64,000 nt of DNA from Uranotaenia lowii. Taxonomy: Eukaryota > Arthropoda > Insecta > Diptera > Culicidae. The stretch lies in assembly GCF_029784155.1 (NCBI RefSeq), contig NC_073692.1:418124352-418188351 (forward strand), given 5' to 3'. This document shows, piece by piece, positions 11,090-22,625 of this stretch (the first letter of the stretch is position 1; the number at the start of each line of letters is the position of its first letter). The translations under genes were made by a program, and so were the position numbers. A model generated the notes under the pieces. The model saw only the letters and a list, made by a program, of their open reading frames with translations. It made no database searches and was not told the DNA's origin.

Positions 11090-11865
11090 TGCTCACTGTA
11101 TCATTAGATTGAGTCAATTAGGAGTCATTTTTGAATTTCTCAAACCCTAGACTCCTAAAAGCTTCGTTTTGTTCCGAAACTCATCAATGAGTTTTTATAA
11201 AATTTTTAAGTAACGTTTACATGATTTAATTTGCACTCTTAGGTTTGTAAGCAAGAATTGAATATTTTGTACTGGAAAATCAACATTAATTTTGTTTCCT
11301 TTGTGAAGGCTTGGTTTTGGACTAATTTTTAAAATCTTTCAAGGAAATTTTCCGCTGAACAGTTAGTTTGGTCGAATATTGCAACTTCGTGTTTTATAAG
11401 GCAAAAAGTTATTAGCTATTTAACAGGTGCATTTGATATATGTAGAAAAACAAAAAAAATCAATTGACATCACTGTTGGTGCCACGCAAAGTTTTGCATG
11501 AAAATTACTCAAGCAATACCTAGCTAGGCTTTCCGCAGTGATGTCAATTGAATTTATTGTTTTTCAATGCCAAAAGACATTCTCCCATTCAATATATAAT
11601 AACTTATATGACTTATAAAATACGGAGTTGCGGTCTTGGACAAAGTTTTTCAGTGGAAAATTTTCTTTGAAAAGTTAATAAAATGACACCAAAACCTTAA
11701 GCACAGAATAAACAAAAATGATGTTGATTATTCAGTACAAAATATTCAATATTCTCATACAAACATCAAGGTTTAAATTTACTCATGTAAACGTTACTTG
11801 AAAATTCTCCAAAAAACCATGGGTTTGAGAAATCCTAAAAAACCCAAATCTACTCACTGTACTGT
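11090..11865. mobile_element. Foldback element 2, inverted arms with palindromic core
   Basis: The left arm (about 11090-11300) and right arm (about 11700-11865) are reverse complements with mismatches. Shared words include AAGTAACGTTTACATGA, GAATATTTTGTACTG and AATCAACAT, each appearing in opposite orientation at the other end. The core is also inverted: CAATTGACATCACTG near 11460 against CAGTGATGTCAATTG near 11540. It is related to the element at 16250-17460. No coding capacity; ends are approximate. Confidence 0.7.
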
Positions 11866-12365
11866 TGCATAGCACCGTTCACGTTTTCAAGTTTTCAGAA
11901 GTTTATGATCTCCAACTGGGTGTTTTTCTTCTTCAAAAAACATTTTCTTCAATTAAAAACATAGTTTACAGTTGGGACTTAGATGAGGATATAAAATTGT
12001 ATTGTTATCTAAAGTTTCAAAAAAAAAAAGTAATGATATTTATACTTTAAATTATAGAGCATCGGGCCTTCTGAAAAAAAAAATCAAAACCCATTGCCAT
12101 ATCTAATGAACAAAAACATAACATGAAAACTAAAAAACTGCCATCAAATTTGCAAAATAAAAAATAAGGTTTTTTCGTGAAATCTTCATCCGCGAAAAAA
12201 ATATTAAGAGGGGCTTCATCGTATTTTTTTTTGTTTAAAACTTATGTTTACGACTTATTCATCAAAATCTAACTAACTATTCTTTTTAAATAAAGGTTGA
12301 TAAAAATTAACAACTCAGTCATATCAAACTCATTCTTTGTTCTAATGAAATAGGATAAAGTTATC
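11866..12365. other. AT-rich stretch, no gene seen
   Basis: No recognisable gene or repeat. It separates foldback element 2 from the first 1.4-kb direct repeat. Confidence 0.5.
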
Positions 12366-13771
12366 ATTGATTGACAACAAAATGATGAGATCTTGAGAAA
12401 GTTTTTTAAAGTTTTTGATTCTCATAGAAAACTAAAAAACCGAGTAATAGATGTACAAATATTAACATTATTCAATGTCGATGGCTTGGCGGGTTGGTTT
12501 GATGATATCGCCTACAAACCTTAAATTGCTTATTTTTATCCTAAACCAACACTGTTTGTGTAAAAATATTTTTCGGACAATTTCCAAATTTTTAAAATAT
12601 TTTTTTTTTGTAATGAAGTTACCAGTATAAGTTTTAATGCATTTAAATGCAAATCAAAATTCACCATTTGATGCTCGTTTCCATATGCTGGAATATGATT
12701 ATTTTGCACCACGTGGTTATTAATTTCAAAGCTTCATCCATCCAAACATTAATTTATACGATTTTAAGTAGTAGAATTTTTGTCGTTCTTTCAACCCCTA
12801 AATGTATGCAGCACCTATAAGCTTTTTTTTATGCGAATTTGTTACTTTATGAAAAGAAGAATATTTTTGACAGAAAAAAAATTTACATTTCATTCGAACA
12901 TAGCCAAAAATAGCTACAATGGATGTTTAATGCGATATGACATCACAAATACATAAAAAACTATAAATTTTCAAACGTTTTCATTTGATTTTTTTACAAA
13001 GCACCAAGTTTGTTGCAACTTTTCCCTTTATCTTAGTAGGTTGAAGTCGTTCGTTTTTGTTAAATTAAAAATTACTGGTGTATCGAATATGTTTTCTGAC
13101 TATGTCAATTTGATGTCCCACCATCCTTTAAACTTTTTATGTACAAGTGGTATGATTTTGTGTGAACATAATTTTTTTTGAATCCCTTGAACTTGAAAAG
13201 TTTTGCATGGTGCCCCAGTAGACGGTATTTGATATTTATTTAAGAATTTTATTGAAGACTGCAAAGCGATTGAACCAATGGTTCACAAAAAAACCTTAAA
13301 TTCAATTTGAGTTGAAATTTTTAATAAAAATTGTCAAAATTTTCGGGAAAGTTGATCATTGAGTTAAACCCCTTATTTTAAGAATCTTTGAAATCATCTA
13401 TAGTTTTGTCAAAAAAGTGCACAAATTTCGATAGCTTTTTTTCTCAGAACTCAAAATAATTCCTGGTCTTCGGGAAAGTTGATCATTGAGTTGAACCCTG
13501 CATTTTAAGAATCTTTGAAGTCATCTACAGTTTTACCAAAAAAAGTGAAAAAAATGATAAAAAATTTTTTTACCTATTTTTCAAAGTTATTTCGAAAACA
13601 AGAGCTGCTAGAAAAAACTGTTAGTAATCAGCGCCAAATTGATCTAAGGTTCTTTGCACTTCGGAAAAAATTGAAATCTGTTGCCTTGTGTTATAATACC
13701 TTTGTTAATTGTTAAGGTTACAGGGCTAGAAGCGACCATGCGGTAAAAAAGTAGGGCAAAATAGTTGCTTT
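12366..13771. repeat. 1.4-kb dispersed repeat, copy 1
   Basis: Nearly identical to 14518-15895 (offset 2152 bp). I noticed only a handful of substitutions plus one 28-bp segment present here (about 13464-13491) and absent from copy 2. It starts at ATTGATTGACAAC and ends at AATAGTTGCTTT, with unrelated flanks outside. No terminal inverted repeats, LTRs or poly(A) are visible. A short open frame (13515-13715 here) is retained in the second copy but looks non-coding. Part of the unit (about 12690-12830) is related to 6450-6600, so the repeat is probably a mobile-element family of unknown class. Confidence 0.85.
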
Positions 13772-14517
13772 GAAGTAAAATTAAGGTAAAATTAGTGACG
13801 TTGAAAAGAAAATCCTGTTCATTGAAAAAAGTTTTTGAAAGGCTCTTGGTCTCGCTAGTAGAAAAGCAGTACGTTGGACAAAAGAGGAACATTTTGAATA
13901 AGCTTAGATAATTTAAGAATAGCGACCGCTGAATCCTAAAGTTCTAAAAGAACAATGGGAGGGAACCAAAAGATCGTACCCGAAGGACTAGGACAACAAA
14001 GTCCGAAAAGAACTTCGAGTTTATCCATTTTCTTTGAAAATAAAAACCCACAAATTTTGAAACTTCACTCAATAGTGTATACACCCAAATCCGATTTTTT
14101 TCAATGTCACTAAAACAGTTGAAAAAATCAAAATCATATTGAAAAAAGTTAACAATTCGAAATAAATTAACAGAAATCGGAAGCTTTAATCAAAATTGTT
14201 ATATGTTATATATCTTTAAATTCAAATAAAAACCAGCACATGTTCAACGAAAAGTTTCAAGAATTTATTTCAGATTGAGTTAAGATTTCCATTTGCAGAA
14301 ATTTTATTTCATGAAAGAGTCATGCAATTAAAAATTAGTAGGTTCTCATGAAAAAGAGACAAAATAATGGTAGAAGATTGAAAATAGATAAAATACAAAA
14401 TGTTGACAATATATTGACAATGACTCAAAGAAACTTAGCGATAAATTGACTTAAGATTCTAGATAATAACACAAAGAAGGCTAAAAAAATTTCAAAAAAT
14501 CTTCAAGGTAGAAAAAT
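13772..14517. other. Spacer between the two 1.4-kb repeats
   Basis: Unique AT-rich sequence, no gene seen. It does not match the flanks of the direct repeats. Confidence 0.5.
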
Positions 14518-15895
14518 ATTGATTGACAACAAAATGATGAGATCTTGAGAAAGTTTTTTAAAGTTTTTGATTCTCATAGAAAACTAAAAAACCGAGTAAT
14601 AGATGTACAAATATTAACATTATTCAATGTCGATGGCTTGGCGGGTTGGTTTGATGATATCGCCTACAAACCTTAAATTGCTTATTTTTACCCTAAACCA
14701 ACACTGTTTGTGTAAAAATATTTTTCGGACAATTTCCAAATTTTTAAAATATTTTTTTTTTGTAATGAAGTTACCAGTATAAGTTTTAATGCATTTAAAT
14801 GCAAATCAAAATTCACCATTTGATGCTCGTTTCCATATGCTGGAATATGATTATTTTGCACCACGTGGTTATTAATTTCAAAGCTACATCCATCCAAACA
14901 TTAATTTATACGATTTTAAGTAGTAGAATTTTTGTCGTTCTTTCAACCCCTAAATGTATGCAGCACCTATAAGCTTTTTTTTATGCGAATTTGTTACTTT
15001 ATGAAAAGAAGAATATTTTTGACAGAAAAAAAATTTACATTTCATTCGAACATAGCCAAAAATAGCTACAATGGATGTTTAATGCGATATGACATCACAA
15101 ATACATAAAAAACTATAAATTTTCAAACGTTTTCATTTGATTTTTTTACAAAGCACCAAGTTTGTTGCAACTTTTCCCTTTATCTTAGTAGGTTGAAGTC
15201 GTTCGTTTTTGTTAAATTAAAAATTACTGGTGTATCGAATATGTTTTCTGACTATGTCAATTTGATGTCCCACCATCCTTTAAACTTTTTATGTACAAGT
15301 GGTATGATTTTGTGTGAACATAATTTTTTTTGAATCCCTTGAACTTGAAAAGTTTTGCATGGTGCCCCAGTAGACGGTATTTGATATTTATTTAAGAATT
15401 TTATTGAAGACTGCAAAGCGATTGAACCAATGGTTCACAAAAAAACCTTAAATTCAATTTGAGTTGAAATTTTTAATAAAAATTGTCAAAATTTTCGGGA
15501 AAGTTGATCATTGAGTTAAACCCCTTATTTTAAGAATCTTTGAAATCATCTATAGTTTTGTCAAAAAAGTGCACAAATTTCGATAGCTTTTTTTCTCAGA
15601 ACTCAAAATAATTGTTGAACCCTGCATTTTAAGAATCTTTGAAGCCATCTACAGTTTTACCAAAAAAAGTGAAAAAAATGATAAAAAATTTTTTTACCTA
15701 TTTTTCAAAGTTATTTCGAAAACAAGAGCTGCTAGAAAAAACTGTTAGTAATCAGCGCCAAATTGATCTAAGGTTCTTTGCACTTCGGAAAAAATTGAAA
15801 TCTGTTGCCTTGTGTTATAATACCTTTGTTAATTGTTGAGGTTACAGGGCTAGAAGCGACCATGCGGTAAAAAAGTAGGGCAAAATAGTTGCTTT
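14518..15895. repeat. 1.4-kb dispersed repeat, copy 2
   Basis: Direct-orientation copy of 12366-13771, same boundaries, 28 bp shorter because of a deletion between AATAATT and GTTGAACC near 15614. In copy 1 the removed stretch contains the second of two internal occurrences of GGGAAAGTTGATCATTGAG, so slippage between short repeats may have been involved. Very high identity implies recent duplication or recent insertion of two copies. Confidence 0.85.
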
Positions 15896-16249
15896 AAATA
15901 TATATTTTCACTAGAAAATTTATGAGAAAAAATCATCATTACCTACTGTTTTATGAAGACTAAATAAAAATCTAGACCTAAAAATCTCATATCAATTTTC
16001 GATTGTCGATTTGACAAAACTGTTTCGAAAATTAAGTTTTTCTCTTAAAAATTCGACATAAACAAGCTTCCATTTTATTGAATTTAATTATGTTTAAATT
16101 GAAAAGGAAGGTATTCATTAAATTTTTATATTTATTTTTATACTTTTTCATCAATTCCTTCGAAATTTGTTTAGAAATATTACAAATGGCAGTTCTGGAC
16201 CATCCACCGTTTCCTGGAAGGCTCTTTGGAAACCATTGATATAGAATTC
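15896..16249. other. AT-rich stretch, no gene seen
   Basis: No feature is recognised between direct-repeat copy 2 and foldback element 3. Confidence 0.5.
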
Positions 16250-17460
16250 ATTCAATGGCTAGGCTGAGTCGATTTGGGGTCATTTTTGAATTTGTCAAAC
16301 CTTGGGGTCTAAAGAGCTTTGTGTTGGTTCAAAAGTAATGCACGATTTTTTGCAGGAATTTTAAATGACGTTTACATGAGTAGATTTGAAATTTCAAATT
16401 TTTATAGGTAAATTTAATATTTTGTACTGAAAAATCAACATCATGTTTGTTTCTTCTGAGGAGCCGAGCCTGCTCGTGGTTTTTGCGCCAATTTAAAAGT
16501 TTTCTAAAGGAAATATTCCGCTAAACAACTTTGTCGAAGGCTATAACTTTGTACCTTATTAGGCAAAAAAGCTATTAGCTGCTTTACAGGGGTAAGTCTT
16601 TAAGAATTGATAAACAATAAATTCAATTGACATCACTGCACAATGGTGCAGAACATCAATCTTGCTGTACGAAATTAATAGCGCCCAGGGATGAAGAGTT
16701 AGACATTTGATGTCTTCAGCAACATTGTTCAGTTTTATATGGAGCATATTCTAGTATCAAAATTTTTGCCGAGGGGTACACCGATAGCGAGATAAAAATG
16801 CTAACTTTTTTGTTTTTCAAATTAGGGCTTTGATGCCTTTGACAAAGTTCTGATCAAAATACATAAGTTTGTTGAATATGTCAAAGTACTATCATATCAC
16901 CCTCAGGAGTAACAGTCAAAGTAAAAAAAAATCTCTTGAAAAACAGTTTTTTAAACCTGACACGTTGTAGATAGGATAAAATGGTTCGCTGTGTTTGGAA
17001 CAAAGTTGTAACAAGCCACGGTCTACAATTGTTTCATATAGTATCTTGGGTTTCGAAGTTGCTGAAGTTCTATAGAATGCATTTAGTGTATTTTATTGGA
17101 AATTTTGGAAGGCTCGTGCCTCGAAAAGGGCACATTTTCGCAACATCCCCTTTTTGAAAATATTTTTCATGATGAGCGGAACCAATTCCATTGGAAAATA
17201 GCGGGGAAATCGGTGGAACTAGTAGAGATTTGAATGAGCGCCTCGGCTCCATAGAAGAAACAAAAATGATGTTGATTTTTCAGTAAAAATATTCAATTTT
17301 CCCATACAAATCTGAAATCTTGATTATACTTATGTAAACGTCACTTAAATTTCTGCAACAAACCATGGATGAGTTTTGAACTAAAACAAACCATTTGAGC
17401 CCCCAGGGTTTGAGAAATTCGAAAATGTCCCCAAATTGACTCAGTTTAATGGGTATTATA
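16250..17460. mobile_element. Foldback element 3, ~200-bp inverted arms
   Basis: The left arm (about 16260-16470) and right arm (about 17240-17455) are reverse complements: CTGAGTC-ATTTGGGG, GACGTTTACAT, ACTGAAAAATCAACATCAT and TTTGTTTCTTCT-GGAGCCGAG occur left in this order and on the opposite strand at the right end. It is the same family as 11090-11865, sharing GTTTACATGA, TTTTGTACTG and the CAATTGACATCACTG core (near 16622). The interior (16750-17230) holds no gene. Arms of this copy are better conserved than those of the 11-kb copy. Confidence 0.75.
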
Positions 17461-18642
17461 GCGAAACCTTAACATTTTCTTCGAACAAGGTTCCACAAAA
17501 TTAAGTTTGTATAATCTTGGCAAAATCAATTAGATTCTTTTGTAATTGAAAAGGTTTGGTATTATAAACATTCGTTAAAGACATAAAGAATCAACTAATT
17601 TTTTTTAATAATTGTCATTTGAAACAAAGTGAGTTATTTCATTTTACAAAATAGATCCTCAAATTGAAGTCAATAGTAGTCAATCAAAAGAGGCTTGAGA
17701 ACAAACTCCGGTTACAGAAAAGGACAGGAAACCCGCCCCAAAAAGTGCTGTCCTCCAGCGAAAATTATGCTAATGTGAATTAATGATTCCAGTCAACATA
17801 AATTAGCTATGGTGTCTTTATGTATTTTTTTCCTGCTATCGTAACCAAGTTTTTTTTATCAAATTGTCCTTCCCAGAGTTTGTTTCGTTGCGTGTGTTTG
17901 CGTTGAGAATCTTCGGTCGTACTTTTTTCCACCTTCTATGTCAACATTTAACCTTCGGTTAGTGAAAGCGGCTTATTTGCGTGACCAAGTGGAAGGATTT
18001 TTTTTTTCACCCAACTTCTGTGCTTTACAAATATAACCCTTTTGCTTGCGTTTCGAACCTTTACATTTGGGGTTTCGTTTTTCTTTTTTTTTTTTGCTAC
18101 TTTTTACGAGCTCGTCTCATCCCACTTTTGATCTACTACAATTTTGAACAAGGCGCCCGGTTAGGAGGGGAATAAAAGTCAAGTGGATTTTCAAAGGGGG
18201 GTTTGAGTTCTAGGTTTGAAGATTGACGAGGAGGATGTCAAGCTATTAACTTTTTTCCAATGAGGTGTGCTGGTTGCGTAATTGAAATCCGACATGAATT
18301 AATAATGACATGACATGACGTGCGTGCGGTCAAATACCAGTTTGTGAACCAATAATCAAAATGATGATTATAGAGTCACTGTTGTATAACAACAGGTAGG
18401 AATAGGTAATCGATGCTTAAGAAACAAATACCACACTTATTGACGAATTATTCAACGATTATGAGTTGACTCAATAACTTATTAAACAAACATAGAGCAT
18501 ATGAACATCTAAAAGAAGGATTGAAAAATTTATAAAAGTGTTCAATTTAAAAACATTTCTCCAACTAAACGATTCAACAACTTACCAACTAACATACTTG
18601 ATAACTATGTTATTTTTTTCCATTCGATGTTGACAGAATTCA
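17461..18642. other. AT-rich stretch, no gene seen
   Basis: A slightly GC-richer part (17860-18240) contains no convincing coding frame. The stretch ends at an assembly gap. Confidence 0.5.
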
Positions 18643-19142
18643 NNNNNNNNNNNNNNNNNNNNNNNNNNNNNNNNNNNNNNNNNNNNNNNNNNNNNNNNNN
18701 NNNNNNNNNNNNNNNNNNNNNNNNNNNNNNNNNNNNNNNNNNNNNNNNNNNNNNNNNNNNNNNNNNNNNNNNNNNNNNNNNNNNNNNNNNNNNNNNNNNN
18801 NNNNNNNNNNNNNNNNNNNNNNNNNNNNNNNNNNNNNNNNNNNNNNNNNNNNNNNNNNNNNNNNNNNNNNNNNNNNNNNNNNNNNNNNNNNNNNNNNNNN
18901 NNNNNNNNNNNNNNNNNNNNNNNNNNNNNNNNNNNNNNNNNNNNNNNNNNNNNNNNNNNNNNNNNNNNNNNNNNNNNNNNNNNNNNNNNNNNNNNNNNNN
19001 NNNNNNNNNNNNNNNNNNNNNNNNNNNNNNNNNNNNNNNNNNNNNNNNNNNNNNNNNNNNNNNNNNNNNNNNNNNNNNNNNNNNNNNNNNNNNNNNNNNN
19101 NNNNNNNNNNNNNNNNNNNNNNNNNNNNNNNNNNNNNNNNNN
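18643..19142. other. Assembly gap (500 N)
   Basis: Exactly 500 Ns, the usual fixed-size placeholder for a scaffold gap of unknown length. Open frames spanning it are artefacts. Confidence 0.99.
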
Positions 19143-20940
19143 CACAAATCCTTTTAAATGAATCCAGATCTTATTTTTTACATGTTATTTTCACCAGCTT
19201 TGTGTTTCTAAACTGACTTTGATTGAATTTTCAATTTTTATTTCGAATCAAGAATCAAAGTAAACAAATTGCGATTTCCTGCAATTTGAACCCTTTATGA
19301 AGTTTAAACATTGATACTTTGAAATTAATTATAAAATTGAACTTAATCTGAATACAAACCTTGGATTTTAGTTCTAAGTCTGAATTCTACATTTTGAACC
19401 CAAACTCAAAACCTTAATCTAAATTCGAGATAGGACCTTAACCAGAAATCTTTTATTTGATTATCAATGTATAATTCTCGATATGATTTTTTTCCATTAT
19501 TTTTTTTAAATAGAATTGTTAATGATGAAATTATGTCACATTTTTCAATTCTGTACTTACCTATGTTTCAACTTTGAATATAAATAATGATAAAAATTCC
19601 AGATCCAAATCTTAAAAATGGTTGGAAATTCAAATATTTTCTTTTCATTTTCCTGAACTATGAGCTTCGAATATAGAAAATTCCTCATATTTTAGATTGA
19701 AATGCAACACCAATGTTTGAATCAGGATTCTATACCAAAGATTATATAAATTGAAAATCAAGAACAATAGACATTTACTAGATATTTTTTAGCAAATATC
19801 CAGGCAATTTTATCCTTAAACCTTGCGAAATTAGGGCATATTGTTTCAAATTTTCCCAAAGACCCAGCCAATATGCAGGCCAATTTCGGAATTATTCCAA
19901 AGAAAAAAAACTATTGAATTCGAAACACATCAGCCGATTAAGAACCATATTCAAAATTTCCAAAAAATCGTTTTTGATTATTTTGACAAAATTTGTTCAG
20001 ATAAAAAATATTTAGACGCAGGATACACAATTCTAATGACTCAATCGAAATTTTCGTTTGATTTTGCAAATAGAGTGATAAAATCTGGTCAAAGTCCGGA
20101 CAATCTGGTAAGCTTAGTCTAACTTTAGAGGTATCCAATATTTGGGACCAAACTACTATCAACAAGTGAGAAATTTTCTGAAAAACTTTTGTAGAATTGT
20201 GGTCCTGGAATGAGATTTCGAGGTTTTGGAGTCGAGATTGTTACTCATGAATCATTTTAGTTGTTTATCGAAATTTGATGAGAAATTTCAAATTTTATGA
20301 TTGTCATAAAAAAAACAGTTGGCATTTTTGGACCTTCATAGGGGGGGGGGTGTTAACCCCCAAAACCCCTCCCGTTTCTACGGCCATGATCATATGTAAG
20401 AAAATGATATTAGAAATCAATTTCCTTATTTATTGTGTATTTTTGGTATTGTTAATATTTCGGGCTGAATTTGAATTTCGACCCCACACCGCCCCCCTCT
20501 TCACAGGGTGCTTCGCACGGGCCTGGATGCAAACTTATTGCGGTCGATCAAATCGGGTTGACCGAGTGATGATGGCTGGTAAGTAATAATCATCTGGTAA
20601 GTAAAATAATCAAAATAATCAAAATTATTTTGTAGTCAAAATCACAATATCATCAAAATTATCCAAAATTCGAAAACTATTGATGTTGTTAACATTAAAA
20701 TAAATAAGAAAATTCACAAAATAGCATCACGTTTTAAATTTCTTTTTCATTTCAAACGTTATCCATGTATTTTTTTCAAAACACATTCCTTGAATAAAAA
20801 TAAGCAACATTAATCTTTAGCCATTTAGGATTTTTTAATTTAAAATTCTTCAGATTCCCAGAACTTCGGTAAACCACTTTCCATTTATATTTTTTCTTCT
20901 CCGTCTTAGACAAATCACGCATAATCAGAATGTGGATAAA
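19143..20940. other. AT-rich stretch with one G/C-run motif, no gene seen
   Basis: No gene is supported. At 20340-20390 a G run is followed by GTTAACCCCCAAAACCCC and CTACGGCCATGATCA, which resembles short dispersed motifs common in animal genomes. At 20575-20610 GGTAAGTAATAAT and GGTAAGTAAAATAAT form a local duplication that looks like a splice donor twice, without a supported exon. Confidence 0.4.
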
Positions 20941-21039
20941 GCAAAAAACCCTCCGTGGTCGCAGGACATCATCTTGACTCGAGCGACTGCTTACATGCCG
21001 GTCGGTCACTAATTTCATTACACGACTCTCGTTCCGGTT

Positions 21040-21080
21040 CACGTCCCGACGAGTGAACCTGGCAATCGATTTTATAGCCA
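21040..21080 (-). promoter_or_regulatory. Possible TATA-type core promoter, minus strand
   Basis: On the minus strand TATAAAA (21076 to 21070) lies in a GC-richer island (about 20930-21600), and about 25-40 nt downstream are TTCACTC and GGGACGTGA, which loosely resemble arthropod Inr and DPE elements. A short frame (ATG near 21022, reading MKLVTDRHVSSRSSQDD) follows but has no recognisable domain. The spacing is not ideal. This is a weak prediction. Confidence 0.25.
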
Positions 21081-21099
21081 GAGCACGATTTCAAATACC

Positions 21100-22144
21100 C
21101 ACCCCCATACCTACTTCTTTTCCTGAATTGACCGTCCGTCGTCTCCGCACCCTTCCCAGTGACGACGACGGCGGGCCAAAAAGGGATCAATGCCAAGAAA
21201 TCCTCGGTACGTTCGGTGGGAAGCGTAACTCCAATAAAATGACCGACCAACTATGGCTTCTTAATGTGTTTCGGTTATTGCCTTTGATGTCCGGTTGGTC
21301 GGGAGCTTCCGTTTCGTCCCCGTCTCGTCTCGGTTTGCGATGGGTAATAATACCTACTTGGCCCAACCCTCGTCAACCGTGAATGAGAACCGCCCGCCAA
21401 CCTAGCGCTGACTGAGTCCCGGCTAATACCATCATAAATTTGGAGAAGTGCCCAGTGTGAATTTCGATCACCACGTTCCAAAACGTGGATTTTGACCGCC
21501 GTGCGTCATTGCCATTCAACCGGACCCGCACACGAATTGTCACCATGGGAGTGGTAAATCTTACCCAACAACCGAACAACCACCCTAGCGAACTGATGGG
21601 CTGACCAATTTGCGACTTTTATCGAAATTCAATTGGACAAGCTCTGTACCTGCTTGGTTGGAAGATGGATGAGACTAAAATGCTTACGTTTGACTTTTTG
21701 CCTCCCAATTTTGATGGAGACAGAGTCAGACCGATATTATCCTTTTCCCAGAAGTTAATATTTAAAAGAAATGGGCTTCTTTTACGTTATGGACTTTAAT
21801 TTTTTTTTTATTATAAGGTATGGAAATTCCTCGTTGCCGATTAAGTAAGTACCGAATATGCTAATAGAACATTAAAAATAATGGTTTTAACTTTTAACAA
21901 TTACGACATCCTGAATTTTTTATAATTTTCAATATTTTTGTCATTTTCAAAATTTTTAACAGTATAGAATTTTTTTTGTTCTTTTCAGTTTTTTTGACGT
22001 ATTTGAAATTTTTGAATTCTATTTTCAATTTTTAACTTCCTCTTAATTTCTGACATTTTCTTAAACATCTCCAAAACGTTCGAAATAACAATTTTGACAT
22101 TCTTGTCAATTTCACATTTTTGATGTTTAAGCATTTTTGAATTT
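21100..22144. other. GC-richer island then AT-rich stretch, no gene confirmed
   Basis: 21100-21600 is clearly less AT-rich than its surroundings and has overlapping open frames on both strands, none with a recognisable domain. It could be promoter or UTR sequence of a host gene, or unrecognised repeat DNA. 21600-22144 shows nothing. Confidence 0.35.
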
Positions 22145-22625
22145 TAAAAATTAAAAAAAAAATTAAAATTTTTAAAATTTTGAAAATTTTAAAAAATTTT
22201 AAAATTTTTAAAAATTTTGAAAATTTTAAAAATTTTGAAAAATTTTGAAATTATAGAAATTTTTTTAAAGTTTTCGCAATTTTTAAAATTTATGAAATTT
22301 TTGAAATTTTTGATATTTTTGAAATTTTTGAAATTTTTGAAATATTTGAAATTCTTGAAACTTTTGAAATTTTTGAATTTTTTAATATTGTTAAATTTTA
22401 AAAAAAAATTGAAATATTTGAAAAAATTGATATTTTTAAAACTAACGAACATTTTAAAATTTTTGAAGTTTTTGAAATTTTAAAAATTTTTGAAAAATTT
22501 AAATATTTCGAAATTTTTGAAATTAATGAAATTTTAAACATCTGTCGATTTTGAAATTTTTGGAATTTTTGAATTTTGGACATTTACGCCTTTGTTGGCA
22601 TTTTTAACATTTTCGACTTTTCCAT
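22145..22625. repeat. Degenerate TTTTTGAAA-type repeat, left flank of the satellite
   Basis: Irregular tandem words of the form TTTTTGAAAT and TTTTAAAAT, period near 9, grade into the regular TTTTTGACA array. This looks like the old, mutated edge of the same satellite. Confidence 0.75.

Noticed and set aside
18582..19157. Open frames of 176-187 codons across the N run
   Set aside because: They consist of unknown bases in an assembly gap.
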